A stretch of DNA of 13,240 nucleotides from Thermococci archaeon (GTDB lineage Archaea; Methanobacteriota_B; Thermococci; Thermococcales; Thermococcaceae): positions 1 through 13,240 of the forward strand of contig QMUE01000012.1 of assembly GCA_003663535.1 (NCBI GenBank), in the 5' to 3' direction. The first letter of the stretch is position 1. Each line of letters starts with the position of its first letter. The notes under the pieces were generated by a model, which saw only the letters and a list, made by a program, of their open reading frames with translations, had not been told where the DNA came from and made no database searches. Shown here one piece after another: positions 5,733 to 12,111 of the stretch. A program made the position numbers and the translations under genes.

Positions 5733-6605
5733 GTGGTGGCGCCCCGGCGGGGATTTGAACCCCGGACCTTGAGGTCCGCAGCCTTGCAAAACGATTTTTT
5801 CAGCGAATACAGTGATTATATTAGAGATTTTGAAGATTGGGTGTCAAAGAGGGTTTCGAGGGAAACAGCGATGAGATACATCAAAAAGGTAAAAGCCTTC
5901 GCTAGTGGCGAATCAACGCCCGACAGGGACAATAAAATGGATATTTTGGCGCTCAGGGCGTGGGCAAGGTTCCTCTACGAGAACAGCATCATCACGTTTG
6001 AGGATTATGAGAAAATAAAAATGAAATACAAAATAAAGCAGTCAAAACCCCGGCTGGAGTTTTATTCGGATGAGGAACTCAAGGAACTCATCGAATATTA
6101 CAAAAAGAACAAAAAGAGGAAATATTGGGTGTTGTTAATGTTCGCGGTCTACAGCGGATTGAGAAGGAAGCATTTAGTCGAGTTTTTCAACACCTTCGAC
6201 TATCAAAAAATCCAAGATATTGGAAACGGCTGTGCACGGTACGAGTTAAACATTTTTAACATTAATAAAAAAACGTTTTATGTATATGCTCCTTTAAAGT
6301 TATTTAATGAACTCGAAGAGCTCGACGATAGGGTAATAAACTACAACAACCTCACGAAGAAAATGAAATATGTGGAGTTTAACAAAGTTAGGAAGTGGTT
6401 TTATACACTTGCAGTCGAAGCAGGGGTTAATGAGCAGGTTATTGACTTCATACAAGGCCGTGCTCCTGTAGGAGTTGGTACAAAATTCTATTTAAACAAG
6501 ATGAGGCTTTCAGATAAAGCCTACCCCAAAATAAAAACCAAAATCGACAGAAAAATAAATGTAAAAGGGCAGCACAAAAGCAAAAGCCTGAAAGATTCTA
6601 GATAA
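5733..6605 (+). CDS. SSV-type tyrosine integrase, C-terminal part (Int(C)) of a split gene
   Basis: The frame is open from the flippase stop, through the att site (encoding APRRGFEPRTLRSAAL antisense to the tRNA), into an integrase of 290 aa. Residues about 30-100 form an alpha-helical core-binding-like region and 105-265 the catalytic domain. Candidate catalytic residues are R144 in YSGLRRKH, R220 in NKVRKWFY (the usual HxxR histidine is N217), R243 in FIQGRAP and nucleophile Y253 in TKFYLN. In the free element the N-terminal part would precede att; integration has removed it. GTG 5733 or 5736 are formal starts but have poor ribosome sites, so translation is doubtful. The protein directs site-specific integration or excision at tRNA genes. 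The lysine-rich tail ends just before a hairpin terminator. Confidence 0.87.
   Translation: MVAPRRGFEPRTLRSAALQNDFFSEYSDYIRDFEDWVSKRVSRETAMRYIKKVKAFASGESTPDRDNKMDILALRAWARFLYENSIITFEDYEKIKMKYKIKQSKPRLEFYSDEELKELIEYYKKNKKRKYWVLLMFAVYSGLRRKHLVEFFNTFDYQKIQDIGNGCARYELNIFNINKKTFYVYAPLKLFNELEELDDRVINYNNLTKKMKYVEFNKVRKWFYTLAVEAGVNEQVIDFIQGRAPVGVGTKFYLNKMRLSDKAYPKIKTKIDRKINVKGQHKSKSLKDSR
5737..5784 (-). other. Attachment site (att): 3' half of tRNA-Arg(GCG)
   Basis: On the minus strand this reads as a tRNA from the anticodon loop to CCA. It has loop CTGCGGA (5775-5781, U33, anticodon GCG, purine 37), stem strand CCTCA, variable loop AGGTC, T arm CGGGG-TTCAAAT-CCCCG (5748-5764), acceptor strand CCGGGGC, discriminator G and CCA (5737-5739). 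The 5' half is missing: beyond the loop the sequence pairs for only about 3 bases (CCT) and then diverges into integrase coding DNA. This is the pattern left by SSV-type integrases, which cross over in the anticodon loop. The short variable loop and U33 argue against serine or leucine tRNA. Confidence 0.85.
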
Positions 6606-6607
6606 AC

Positions 6608-6636
6608 AGTGAGGCACCAAACTCACTTTATTTTTA
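6608..6636 (+). terminator. Hairpin and T-tract terminator after Int(C)
   Basis: AGTGAG (6608-6613) pairs with CTCACT (6622-6627) around an 8-nt loop and is followed by TTATTTTTAA, 3 nt after the integrase stop codon. Confidence 0.5.
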
Positions 6637-6655
6637 ACTATTCATACAATAGTTA
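6635..6655. repeat. Perfect 8-bp inverted repeat
   Basis: TAACTATT (6635-6642) and AATAGTTA (6648-6655) are separated by CATAC. It could be a protein-binding dyad or part of a bidirectional terminator with the preceding hairpin. Confidence 0.8.
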
Positions 6656-6685
6656 GATGTAATGCCCTCCCTCTGGGAAGGCTCG

Positions 6686-6715
6686 TGTCAACAATTATAT
6701 CATAATGTCAACAAT
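6686..6715. repeat. 10-bp direct repeat with 20-bp period
   Basis: TGTCAACAAT occurs at 6686-6695 and again at 6706-6715, exactly 20 bp apart. That places both copies on about the same face of the helix. The spacing fits a regulator operator or iteron pair. Confidence 0.85.
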
Positions 6716-6946
6716 AGAAGAGCATAAATCTAAAATATTTTCAGAGGATTTAACGTTATTATAGAGATTAAAAATCCTTTAATATTTGTTAAAAACTCTA
6801 CTGACACATTATTGCTTTGAATATTTAAATTGATATCAAATAATTTTTGTAGTAGTAATTATAAATCTATGTGTTTTTATCTCTTCTCTTTGATCAACAT
6901 CGAAAATGTTAAAGATATATTTGTATTAATTACAATGGTGATATCA

Positions 6947-8068
6947 TTGGACAGAGCAAAGATAACTTTTATGGACTCGAGATTTGATTCTTTAAAGCTT
7001 GAAACATCCAACTCGTATCCAAGAAAAAAGCAGTTAATATTAAAAGCTCACTACGAGAAAATCCAGTTTGAATTTTCGGGTCATGTCTATGATCTAGCAA
7101 AAATTTTTGACTCGATTGTCTTTTACTTGTTGCAGAGTAACGGTTACATTGAATTCTCAAACCCGCACAATAACAGGTTAATTAGAATCTCAGCAAAAAT
7201 ACGCAAGGGGAAGTATCAAGACAAAGACTTTGAGATAGTTTCTGAACCATTGCCCCTCGAAGAAATAAATGAAATTGATGATGTATTGAACTCTGAAACT
7301 ATTCAGCTCAACTGGCGTGTTGAAGGTTATTTTATGTTGGATAGAGATTTTCTGGAACACTTGAAGTATAGTAGTGATAGTGGAATCCAGAAATTGCTTC
7401 GGGATTTGAGGAATGTCAAAATTTATTTGGATGGGTTGATAATTCCAATATCTTTTGTATGCTCCCAAAAAGTCGAGCTCTCTCGTCAAGACTTTGTTAG
7501 GAACGTCCTTGAGCCTGCAGATATGTTACAGAGGGAATTTATTGAAGTCGTTGTAGAACCGATTAATGAAGAAGAAATTGACAAGATTCCACATCCAGAG
7601 TATCGTGAAACTTTAAAGCTCCTTCTCAACAAACAGAAGATTCTTTTGGAGGCTTTGAAAAAATTGAGATACGCTAATAGTGCTGAGGAGTACAGAAGTG
7701 TTATTAGTGATGTCAGAAATGCAATTGAAGGGTTAACGACTAGAAAAATGTCGGAATCACAACTTCGAGCCCTTCAGGATGCTGTCAAGGTTATCCCACT
7801 TGTGAGAGATGTAAACCCACTAGATAAAATAGATGAGGTTGCTAGTGACATAACTGATACATTAGTGGGAGAGAATGCAAGTTTTAGTCAAGCTCTCTTC
7901 AAGTACTCGTCAAAGTTAGCTACACATACAACTCAGGGAAGAGGAGATGAAAGTTACTTCTATACCCCTGTTCCAAGGAGAGAGGAAGCAAAATTTGCAG
8001 TTTTACAGGCAGTATTACTTCTCAATTATTTGATTAGCCTCATAAAGAGAGCTGCATTAAATAAATAA
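6947..8068 (+). CDS. Hypothetical protein, element cargo, 373 aa
   Basis: I do not recognise this protein. It looks soluble, with a beta-rich N-terminal half (about 1-205) and a helical C-terminal half (205-373). The C-terminal half contains RYANSAEEYRSVISDVRNAIEGL (241-263) and a closing helix, AKFAVLQAVLLLNYLISLI (348-366), after THTTQGRG at 326-333. This layout loosely recalls C-terminal helical domains (Abi_C/HEPN-like) of abortive-infection proteins, but no diagnostic motif was confirmed. The start is probably TTG 6947, since GGTGAT (6937-6942) lies at normal distance in front of it. ATG 6935 is in frame but would overlap that site, and the longer frame from 6830 is AT-rich and unlike coding sequence. 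It is alone on its strand between Int(C) and a convergent gene. Confidence 0.75.
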   Translation: MDRAKITFMDSRFDSLKLETSNSYPRKKQLILKAHYEKIQFEFSGHVYDLAKIFDSIVFYLLQSNGYIEFSNPHNNRLIRISAKIRKGKYQDKDFEIVSEPLPLEEINEIDDVLNSETIQLNWRVEGYFMLDRDFLEHLKYSSDSGIQKLLRDLRNVKIYLDGLIIPISFVCSQKVELSRQDFVRNVLEPADMLQREFIEVVVEPINEEEIDKIPHPEYRETLKLLLNKQKILLEALKKLRYANSAEEYRSVISDVRNAIEGLTTRKMSESQLRALQDAVKVIPLVRDVNPLDKIDEVASDITDTLVGENASFSQALFKYSSKLATHTTQGRGDESYFYTPVPRREEAKFAVLQAVLLLNYLISLIKRAALNK

Positions 8069-8187
8069 AAAAAGCAACTGTAAAATTTAGAAAATAGCGT
8101 AAAGAGGGTACAAGAATCCTCATTTATGGTTTACACTCGTACGTAGCCAAATGAATGTGTATTCAAAACCACCTACACCATATGTCA

Positions 8188-8197
8188 ACTCAAAAAA
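8188..8197 (-). terminator. T-tract after the 487-aa gene
   Basis: On the minus strand the TAG stop is followed at once by TTTTTTGAG, a run of six T typical of archaeal termination. The 129-bp convergent gap (8069-8197) holds nothing else of note. Confidence 0.4.
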
Positions 8198-9661
8198 CTA
8201 GAAACATTTAGCTACTTCTTCAATCCTCTCTCTCAAGTATTTTTCAAATGCCTTCTCATTCAACACAATGAATGGTGCAGCGTCTGGCCTTTCAACAAGC
8301 CGAGAAGTTATGCCTCTCCTGTTCATATCCGCGAGCACTTCCGCTATCGCAACCTCTGGGATTTCTAGCGTTTGCAGGAGTTCATTATACCTTTTTCTTG
8401 CAGTTGGAGCGTCTACTATTCTAGAAACCTCGGCAATTACGTAATACGCCCCAAGCTTCTGAGCACACTGTGCTAATTGTGCTGGCGGGCTCACTCTAGC
8501 CATGAAGTAATCAAAAACTTCCCTTGGCGCTTTGTACACCTCGCTAAAGGCAAAACCCTTCGAATCATACAAATAATCCCGCACCGCTAGTCCTAACTTC
8601 TCCAGCTGTTTGAAGAAGTTGATGGCAAAATTCCTGAGGATTGTTTTTGAAGCAAATACCGCAAACAGTGTTGTGGGAGAAGGACTTGTATATGGGGTAG
8701 TGTATGGGTCAATGCGAATGGATGTTAGGATTTCGAGTGGGCTTTTTTCTTCCTCAGAAAAACCCACCCTCCTCAGCTCATATATAATATGCGGCTCTTT
8801 AGGATATCGTCTCAAGGAACCTCTGAGTACAAGCCACACCTCGGGGGCGTAGTCTTTAACGAGCCTGTCGAGCTCGCTTTTATGCTCGTTAATGATGTCC
8901 GTGACGGCGGCTCGGCCGATTTCTTCTCCTCGTTCAGTTAGGGACAAAAACATTTTCCTGCCGTAACCAGTCCCTCTCCTATGTTCACTAACGAGCTGTA
9001 GTCTTTGGAGGATTGAGAGGACTTCGAGTGAGATGCCCTCGATGGTATATTCACCCACTGGAAGCGGTTTGAACCTCCCGGCGCAGAACTCTCTTGATAT
9101 GTATATCTCTCTAATTGCGTTGAGAATATCGTCCGCAAAGGTTTCCAGGCCAATGTCGCGCAGTTCGTCTTTTAGTTCTTTGAGGGTTGAGGAAGCCTCG
9201 TCTACAAATTCTACATCTTGCTCGGGCTCTTGTTTCTCGGTGAAGTATGGATGTGTTGGGGGTACTCGCAGGTCTCTACGGAGTTCATGCTCGAAAGAAT
9301 CAGGATCCAATACTTTCACGACCTCACCGTCAACTGAGATTTCATTCACGCGTCGGGAGGTGTTCAAGACGATAATGTATTTGTATGTGTAACCGTTCAT
9401 CACTAGTTTTTTCGCGTCCCGAGCAACGTCTCCACTATCTACGATCTCCACACCTATCGTAATAGAACCCTTTCTCCCAACAACGTCTACCCGCCCATAT
9501 CCTCCTTCAGGAATCATTGCCGGGACTTCCTCCATAGCACTAAATCCATAGAACCTGAGAATTTGTACAACATTTCTTTTTACCCTCCTACTATACGGTC
9601 CTTCAACCATAGTACCACCATATCCAAGATCACGATAATCAACTTTAACCTTTATGTCCAA
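8198..9661 (-). CDS. Hypothetical protein with PD-(D/E)XK-like domain and winged helices, 487 aa
   Basis: The N-terminal part (about 25-125) reads like a restriction-endonuclease fold: a helix with E44/E45, then GRVDVVG (D59), a strand with VEIVDSG (E72) and RDAKKL, then the strand YKYIIVLNT. The usual lysine of ExK is V74, so the domain may have lost cleavage and kept DNA binding. A helical linker follows, then a winged helix (about 205-255) with a basic wing (HRRGTGYGRKMFLSLTERG). A second winged-helix-like region lies near 350-400 (FFKQLEKLGLAVRDYLY), and the tail is helical. TTG 9661 lacks a ribosome site. ATG 9608-9610 (residue 18) has GGTGGT close upstream and may be the true start. Codons are more GC-rich than in the 373-aa gene. 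It is convergent with that gene. Confidence 0.75.
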   Translation of the reverse strand: MDIKVKVDYRDLGYGGTMVEGPYSRRVKRNVVQILRFYGFSAMEEVPAMIPEGGYGRVDVVGRKGSITIGVEIVDSGDVARDAKKLVMNGYTYKYIIVLNTSRRVNEISVDGEVVKVLDPDSFEHELRRDLRVPPTHPYFTEKQEPEQDVEFVDEASSTLKELKDELRDIGLETFADDILNAIREIYISREFCAGRFKPLPVGEYTIEGISLEVLSILQRLQLVSEHRRGTGYGRKMFLSLTERGEEIGRAAVTDIINEHKSELDRLVKDYAPEVWLVLRGSLRRYPKEPHIIYELRRVGFSEEEKSPLEILTSIRIDPYTTPYTSPSPTTLFAVFASKTILRNFAINFFKQLEKLGLAVRDYLYDSKGFAFSEVYKAPREVFDYFMARVSPPAQLAQCAQKLGAYYVIAEVSRIVDAPTARKRYNELLQTLEIPEVAIAEVLADMNRRGITSRLVERPDAAPFIVLNEKAFEKYLRERIEEVAKCF

Positions 9662-9888
9662 TCAATGTTACTGACGAGCAACGGGATATACCGTGTACAT
9701 AGTCAAAAATAAATGAGTAATTACACGCTCAAGTACTCATTCGCCCACGAAAGGCAACACAAAAATCGCCCGGCAGTACAACCTCTAACAGGGAGCAGTG
9801 AGTTAACTCTTTTGGTTAAATCATTGCGATTTCGTGTTTGTCGGGATACAAAAAGGAAAACACAAAAAACAAGAAAAAAGAACAAGAA
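9662..9888. other. Intergenic region upstream of the 487-aa gene
   Basis: On the minus strand two TATA-like elements precede the 487-aa gene: TTTATTTTT near 9706-9714 and GGTATATCCC near 9687-9696. The latter sits in a near palindrome, CGGGATATACCG, that could bind a regulator. GAGTTAACTC at 9800-9809 is a 10-bp palindrome. Near 9850-9885 the minus strand is T-rich, a likely terminator for the 85-aa gene. Confidence 0.4.
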
Positions 9889-10146
9889 TCACCTGTAAAG
9901 TATCAAGTCGAGGTCTGTGACATACTCAGCTTCCTTCGCGAGATATTCGAGCGCTGCTAAAAGCTCTTTTTTGTTAGTATATTCGCCCTGCACTCCCAAA
10001 TCAACTCCGACCATGCCCGGCCAGAGTTCTGCTTTCTTGAAACGGAGCCTTTTGACGTCTTTAATGATTTGTTCAATCATCTTTTCCATCTCTTCAGTAT
10101 TGTCAGCACCCTCTATCTTGAAGACAACACTAAAACGCGAGCTCAT
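9889..10146 (-). CDS. Small hypothetical protein, 85 aa
   Basis: I do not recognise the family. The protein is compact and soluble, with predicted order beta (RFSVVFKIEG), long helix (NTEEMEKMIEQIIKDVKRLRF), beta (KAELWPGMVGVDLGVQGEY), helix (NKKELLAALEYLAKEAEYV), beta (DLDLILYR). That resembles a small ferredoxin-like alpha/beta fold. ATG 10144-10146 is preceded by AGGTG (10153-10157). A T-rich minus-strand stretch after the stop (9850-9885) and AT-rich promoter-like DNA upstream (10165-10190) suggest its own short transcript. Confidence 0.75.
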   Translation of the reverse strand: MSSRFSVVFKIEGADNTEEMEKMIEQIIKDVKRLRFKKAELWPGMVGVDLGVQGEYTNKKELLAALEYLAKEAEYVTDLDLILYR

Positions 10147-10236
10147 ACGAAACACCTATCAAAATAAACATTGGTGAAAAAATAAAATTTTTGTGTTAGA
10201 TTAAAAAATCCACTCTGAAGCACAGTAATTAAACTC

Positions 10237-10250
10237 AAAAAATTAAAAAA
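10237..10250 (-). terminator. Double T6 tract after the 59-aa gene
   Basis: Directly after the TGA, the minus strand reads TTTTTTAATTTTTT, a good archaeal intrinsic terminator. It separates this gene from the 85-aa gene downstream. Confidence 0.5.
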
Positions 10251-10430
10251 TCAAAGGCGCTCAAGGGTGCGAAAATACTCACGTTTCAATTCCTTTATCT
10301 TCTCTTCGAGCCTCCTAACCTCCAAAAGGTCTTCATATCCCGAAGCAGAATGCTTTTTCAGTGAAAGCTTGTTCTCGAGCGCGTTTATCTCTTCTTGTAT
10401 TCTATACAACTCGACACCAACCCCGTGCAT
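10251..10430 (-). CDS. Small coiled-coil hypothetical protein, 59 aa
   Basis: This short gene begins with MHGVGVELYRIQEEINALEN and ends with REYFRTLERL. A perfect GGAGGT at 10436-10441 lies 5 nt before ATG 10428-10430, the best ribosome site in the accessory part. Leu/Ile spacing (ELYRIQEEINALENKL, then LLEVRRLEEKIKELKREY) predicts a helical hairpin or coiled coil with a short GY-containing turn. It is highly charged and may be a DNA-binding or adaptor protein of the element; this is inference. The plus-strand frame over the same DNA has no ribosome site and is a shadow. Confidence 0.75.
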   Translation of the reverse strand: MHGVGVELYRIQEEINALENKLSLKKHSASGYEDLLEVRRLEEKIKELKREYFRTLERL

Positions 10431-10499
10431 ACCTGAACCTCCGTTATTATACTATTATGTGTTAAAAATTAAAATTAATCATTGTTGTAAAAAGGCAAG

Positions 10500-10619
10500 A
10501 CTTCGAGTTGTTTTCCATTTCCCGAGAACCCCTCGTCTAGAATTGTACGTTAGAGACCTTTTGTGAGCATTTACGGAATACTAATAGCAATTACTACTCC
10601 AAGTTATTTTCCATATCCC
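10500..10619. repeat. Imperfect 24-bp direct repeat, 96-bp period
   Basis: The copies at 10500-10523 and 10596-10619 agree at 20 of 24 positions and share TTTTCCAT and TCCC. The similarity fades after the CCC. They could be regulator sites or remnants of a duplication. Confidence 0.65.
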
Positions 10620-10732
10620 AAACAAACCCTGCTCAAATATAAACATTAATGAACATATCGCTACACTTTGAAGGCTATGGAGGGGTGAAGGAGTCAGTAG
10701 GCAAACATTATTTATTGAATTGAAAGGTTTGT

Positions 10733-10746
10733 TGATTAATTAATCA
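10733..10746. repeat. Perfect 14-bp palindrome
   Basis: TGATTAATTAATCA equals its own reverse complement. It lies about 140 bp upstream of the rmuC start and may be an operator. Confidence 0.8.
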
Positions 10747-10775
10747 GTATCACAAGCATAAAGAAAAACACCAGG

Positions 10776-10793
10776 CAGATTTTATGAAATCTG
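10776..10793. repeat. 7-bp inverted repeat upstream of rmuC
   Basis: CAGATTT-TATG-AAATCTG is a perfect dyad, 13 bp or more before the TATA-like DNA of the rmuC promoter, so a protein bound there could affect transcription. Confidence 0.8.
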
Positions 10794-10884
10794 ATCAAGA
10801 AGAAAAAGTTTAAACATTGTTTGTAAATTATATTAATGAAAAATCCCCCAAGTATTGTATTGTTTTGTCTGGAGGGAGTATTCG

Positions 10885-11904
10885 ATGATAGAATATGCGG
10901 TAGTTGCCCTCGGTTTGGCACTTGCTATACTAATATTTTTTGTTAATAAACGCATTGATAAACACAGCAGCCAACTCGAAGAGCTAAACCAAAAAATTGA
11001 CCAAATCAAAGAAAACCTCCCACAAACGGTGGAAATCTCAGTATTGAGAACAATTCAGAGTAACAGTAATATTTTTGAGAACGCGGTTACCTCAGCACTT
11101 GCTCAAAATACTGAGATAATAAAAGGAGCTTTTGCAACTTCTTTAAAAGAACTTGGAATTCAGGAGGATTTGGGAGCAATAAAAAATGCCGCAGGGGATT
11201 TAAAGAAAGTAACTTCAGATTTAAAGTCCATGTTTGAGGTAACTACAACAAGAGGTAGATTCGGAGAATTACAATTAGAATCGATATTAGGAGACATTTT
11301 TCCTCCTAAAAAGTTCAGAATTAGAGAAAGTATCGGAACTGGAGTTCCTGACGCATGTATTATTATTGACGAAAACAAGTATCTCTGTATTGATTCCAAG
11401 TTCCCATTAGACAATTTCAAAAGATATCTCGAAGCGGAAGACCCAGGGAAAAAAGAGCGATATTGGAAAGACTTTTTGAAGAATGTAGCAGCTCATGTGG
11501 AGGAAATAAAGAACAAATACGTTGGAAAAGAGAACACCATGGACTTTGCATTTATGTTTATCCCATCGGATAGAGTGTACTACAATCTTGTTTCTGAGGC
11601 TCCAGAATTTGTATCCGATGCTGCAAAAGCAGGGGTTATAATGACTTCTCCTTCGCTTCTCCCAGCACATCTCAGTTTGGTTTTAACAAAAATACAGGCA
11701 GAAGAAATATCAAAAAGAGCCAATGAGGTTCAAAGAAAAATCTACCATCTTGGAACACATATTGAAAGACTTGAAGGGACTCTTGATACTCTCTTTAGGC
11801 ATGTTAGAAATTCCCACAGCAAAATACCTGAGGTTGAAAGGGCATTAGAGGCCCTGAAATCATATTATACTTCGCTCAGTCGATTCGAATTAGAAGAGAG
11901 CTAG
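10885..11904 (+). CDS. rmuC: RmuC-family DNA recombination protein (membrane-anchored nuclease)
   Basis: The 339-aa protein has an N-terminal membrane helix (residues 4-20), a coiled coil (about 23-115), and then the RmuC domain. RGRFGELQLE (123-132), VPDACIIID with P155/D156, and CIDSKFPLDNF with D170/K172 form the PD-(D/E)XK-like centre. The later segments FMFIPSDRVY and the TSPSLLPAHL loop are typical of RmuC. RmuC limits DNA inversions in bacteria and has been linked to defence against invading DNA; its archaeal role is less clear. ATG 10885 has GGAGGG at 10871-10876, while the ORF extends upstream without a ribosome site. It may be element cargo or chromosomal. Confidence 0.9.
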   Translation: MIEYAVVALGLALAILIFFVNKRIDKHSSQLEELNQKIDQIKENLPQTVEISVLRTIQSNSNIFENAVTSALAQNTEIIKGAFATSLKELGIQEDLGAIKNAAGDLKKVTSDLKSMFEVTTTRGRFGELQLESILGDIFPPKKFRIRESIGTGVPDACIIIDENKYLCIDSKFPLDNFKRYLEAEDPGKKERYWKDFLKNVAAHVEEIKNKYVGKENTMDFAFMFIPSDRVYYNLVSEAPEFVSDAAKAGVIMTSPSLLPAHLSLVLTKIQAEEISKRANEVQRKIYHLGTHIERLEGTLDTLFRHVRNSHSKIPEVERALEALKSYYTSLSRFELEES

Positions 11905-12054
11905 CTCAAAGTAGTGCTCCTTGAATAGCGTGCCCCTAGTTATTATTTATATATTTTAATTATTTTTGCGGGTCAGGAGTGGAGTTGGGGCAGGTGTAAT
12001 TAAAGAAAGTCAATGTAGTGTAAAAGTGATTATGAAACCAAATCTTCAAAATCC

Positions 12055-12070
12055 AAAAATAAAAAACAAA
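12055..12070 (-). terminator. T-rich terminator after the TrmB-family gene
   Basis: On the minus strand, about 42 nt after the stop, the sequence TTTGTTTTTTATTTTT appears. The rest of the 207-bp convergent gap (11905-12111) has a T-rich plus-strand stretch near 11940-11967 that may end the rmuC transcript. Confidence 0.45.
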
Positions 12071-12111
12071 TCCTCAAAGACAATGGCTAAAATATGAAAG
12101 GGAGAGTAATC

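Larger units (their letters stand above)
6606..6946. other. Gene-free region with hairpins and direct repeats
   Basis: No credible gene is seen. The region holds the Int(C) terminator, an 8-bp inverted repeat (6635-6655), a short GC-rich hairpin near 6664-6683 (TCCC-TCT-GGGA core flanked by GCC/GGC), a 10-bp direct repeat (6686-6715), and AT-rich DNA with TATA-like stretches such as AAAGATATAT near 6911-6920, correctly spaced for the next gene. Its repeat content would suit an operator cluster or an element origin. Confidence 0.5.
10431..10884. other. Gene-free divergent region with palindromes and a direct repeat
   Basis: This 454-bp stretch separates the 59-aa gene from rmuC. It holds a TATA-like stretch for the leftward gene near 10460-10475, an imperfect 24-bp direct repeat, two palindromes, and a promoter for rmuC near 10806-10838 (AGTTTAAACA or AAATTATATT). 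No gene was found in it. The layout suits a control region, or possibly an origin, of the element. Confidence 0.45.

Noticed and set aside
5737..5784. Reading the att fragment as tRNA-Ser or tRNA-Leu because GGACC-TCAA-GGTCC looks like a long variable arm
   Set aside because: Under that reading no anticodon has U33. As tRNA-Arg the loop CTGCGGA, variable loop AGGTC and discriminator G all fit.
6830..6946. N-terminal extension of the 373-aa protein
   Set aside because: The sequence is AT-rich promoter-like DNA with no ribosome site. GGTGAT at 6937-6942 points to the TTG at 6947.
8610..9392. Plus-strand frames over the 487-aa gene
   Set aside because: They are antisense shadows without ribosome sites; the minus frame is continuous for 487 codons with plausible domains.
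9713..9898. 61-aa plus-strand frame upstream of the 85-aa gene
   Set aside because: There is no ribosome site, the tail is low-complexity (Lys/Thr/Asn), and it overlaps the terminator and 3' end of a better supported gene.
10267..10566. 99-aa plus-strand frame
   Set aside because: It is a shadow of the 59-aa coiled-coil gene on the other strand, which has a strong ribosome site.
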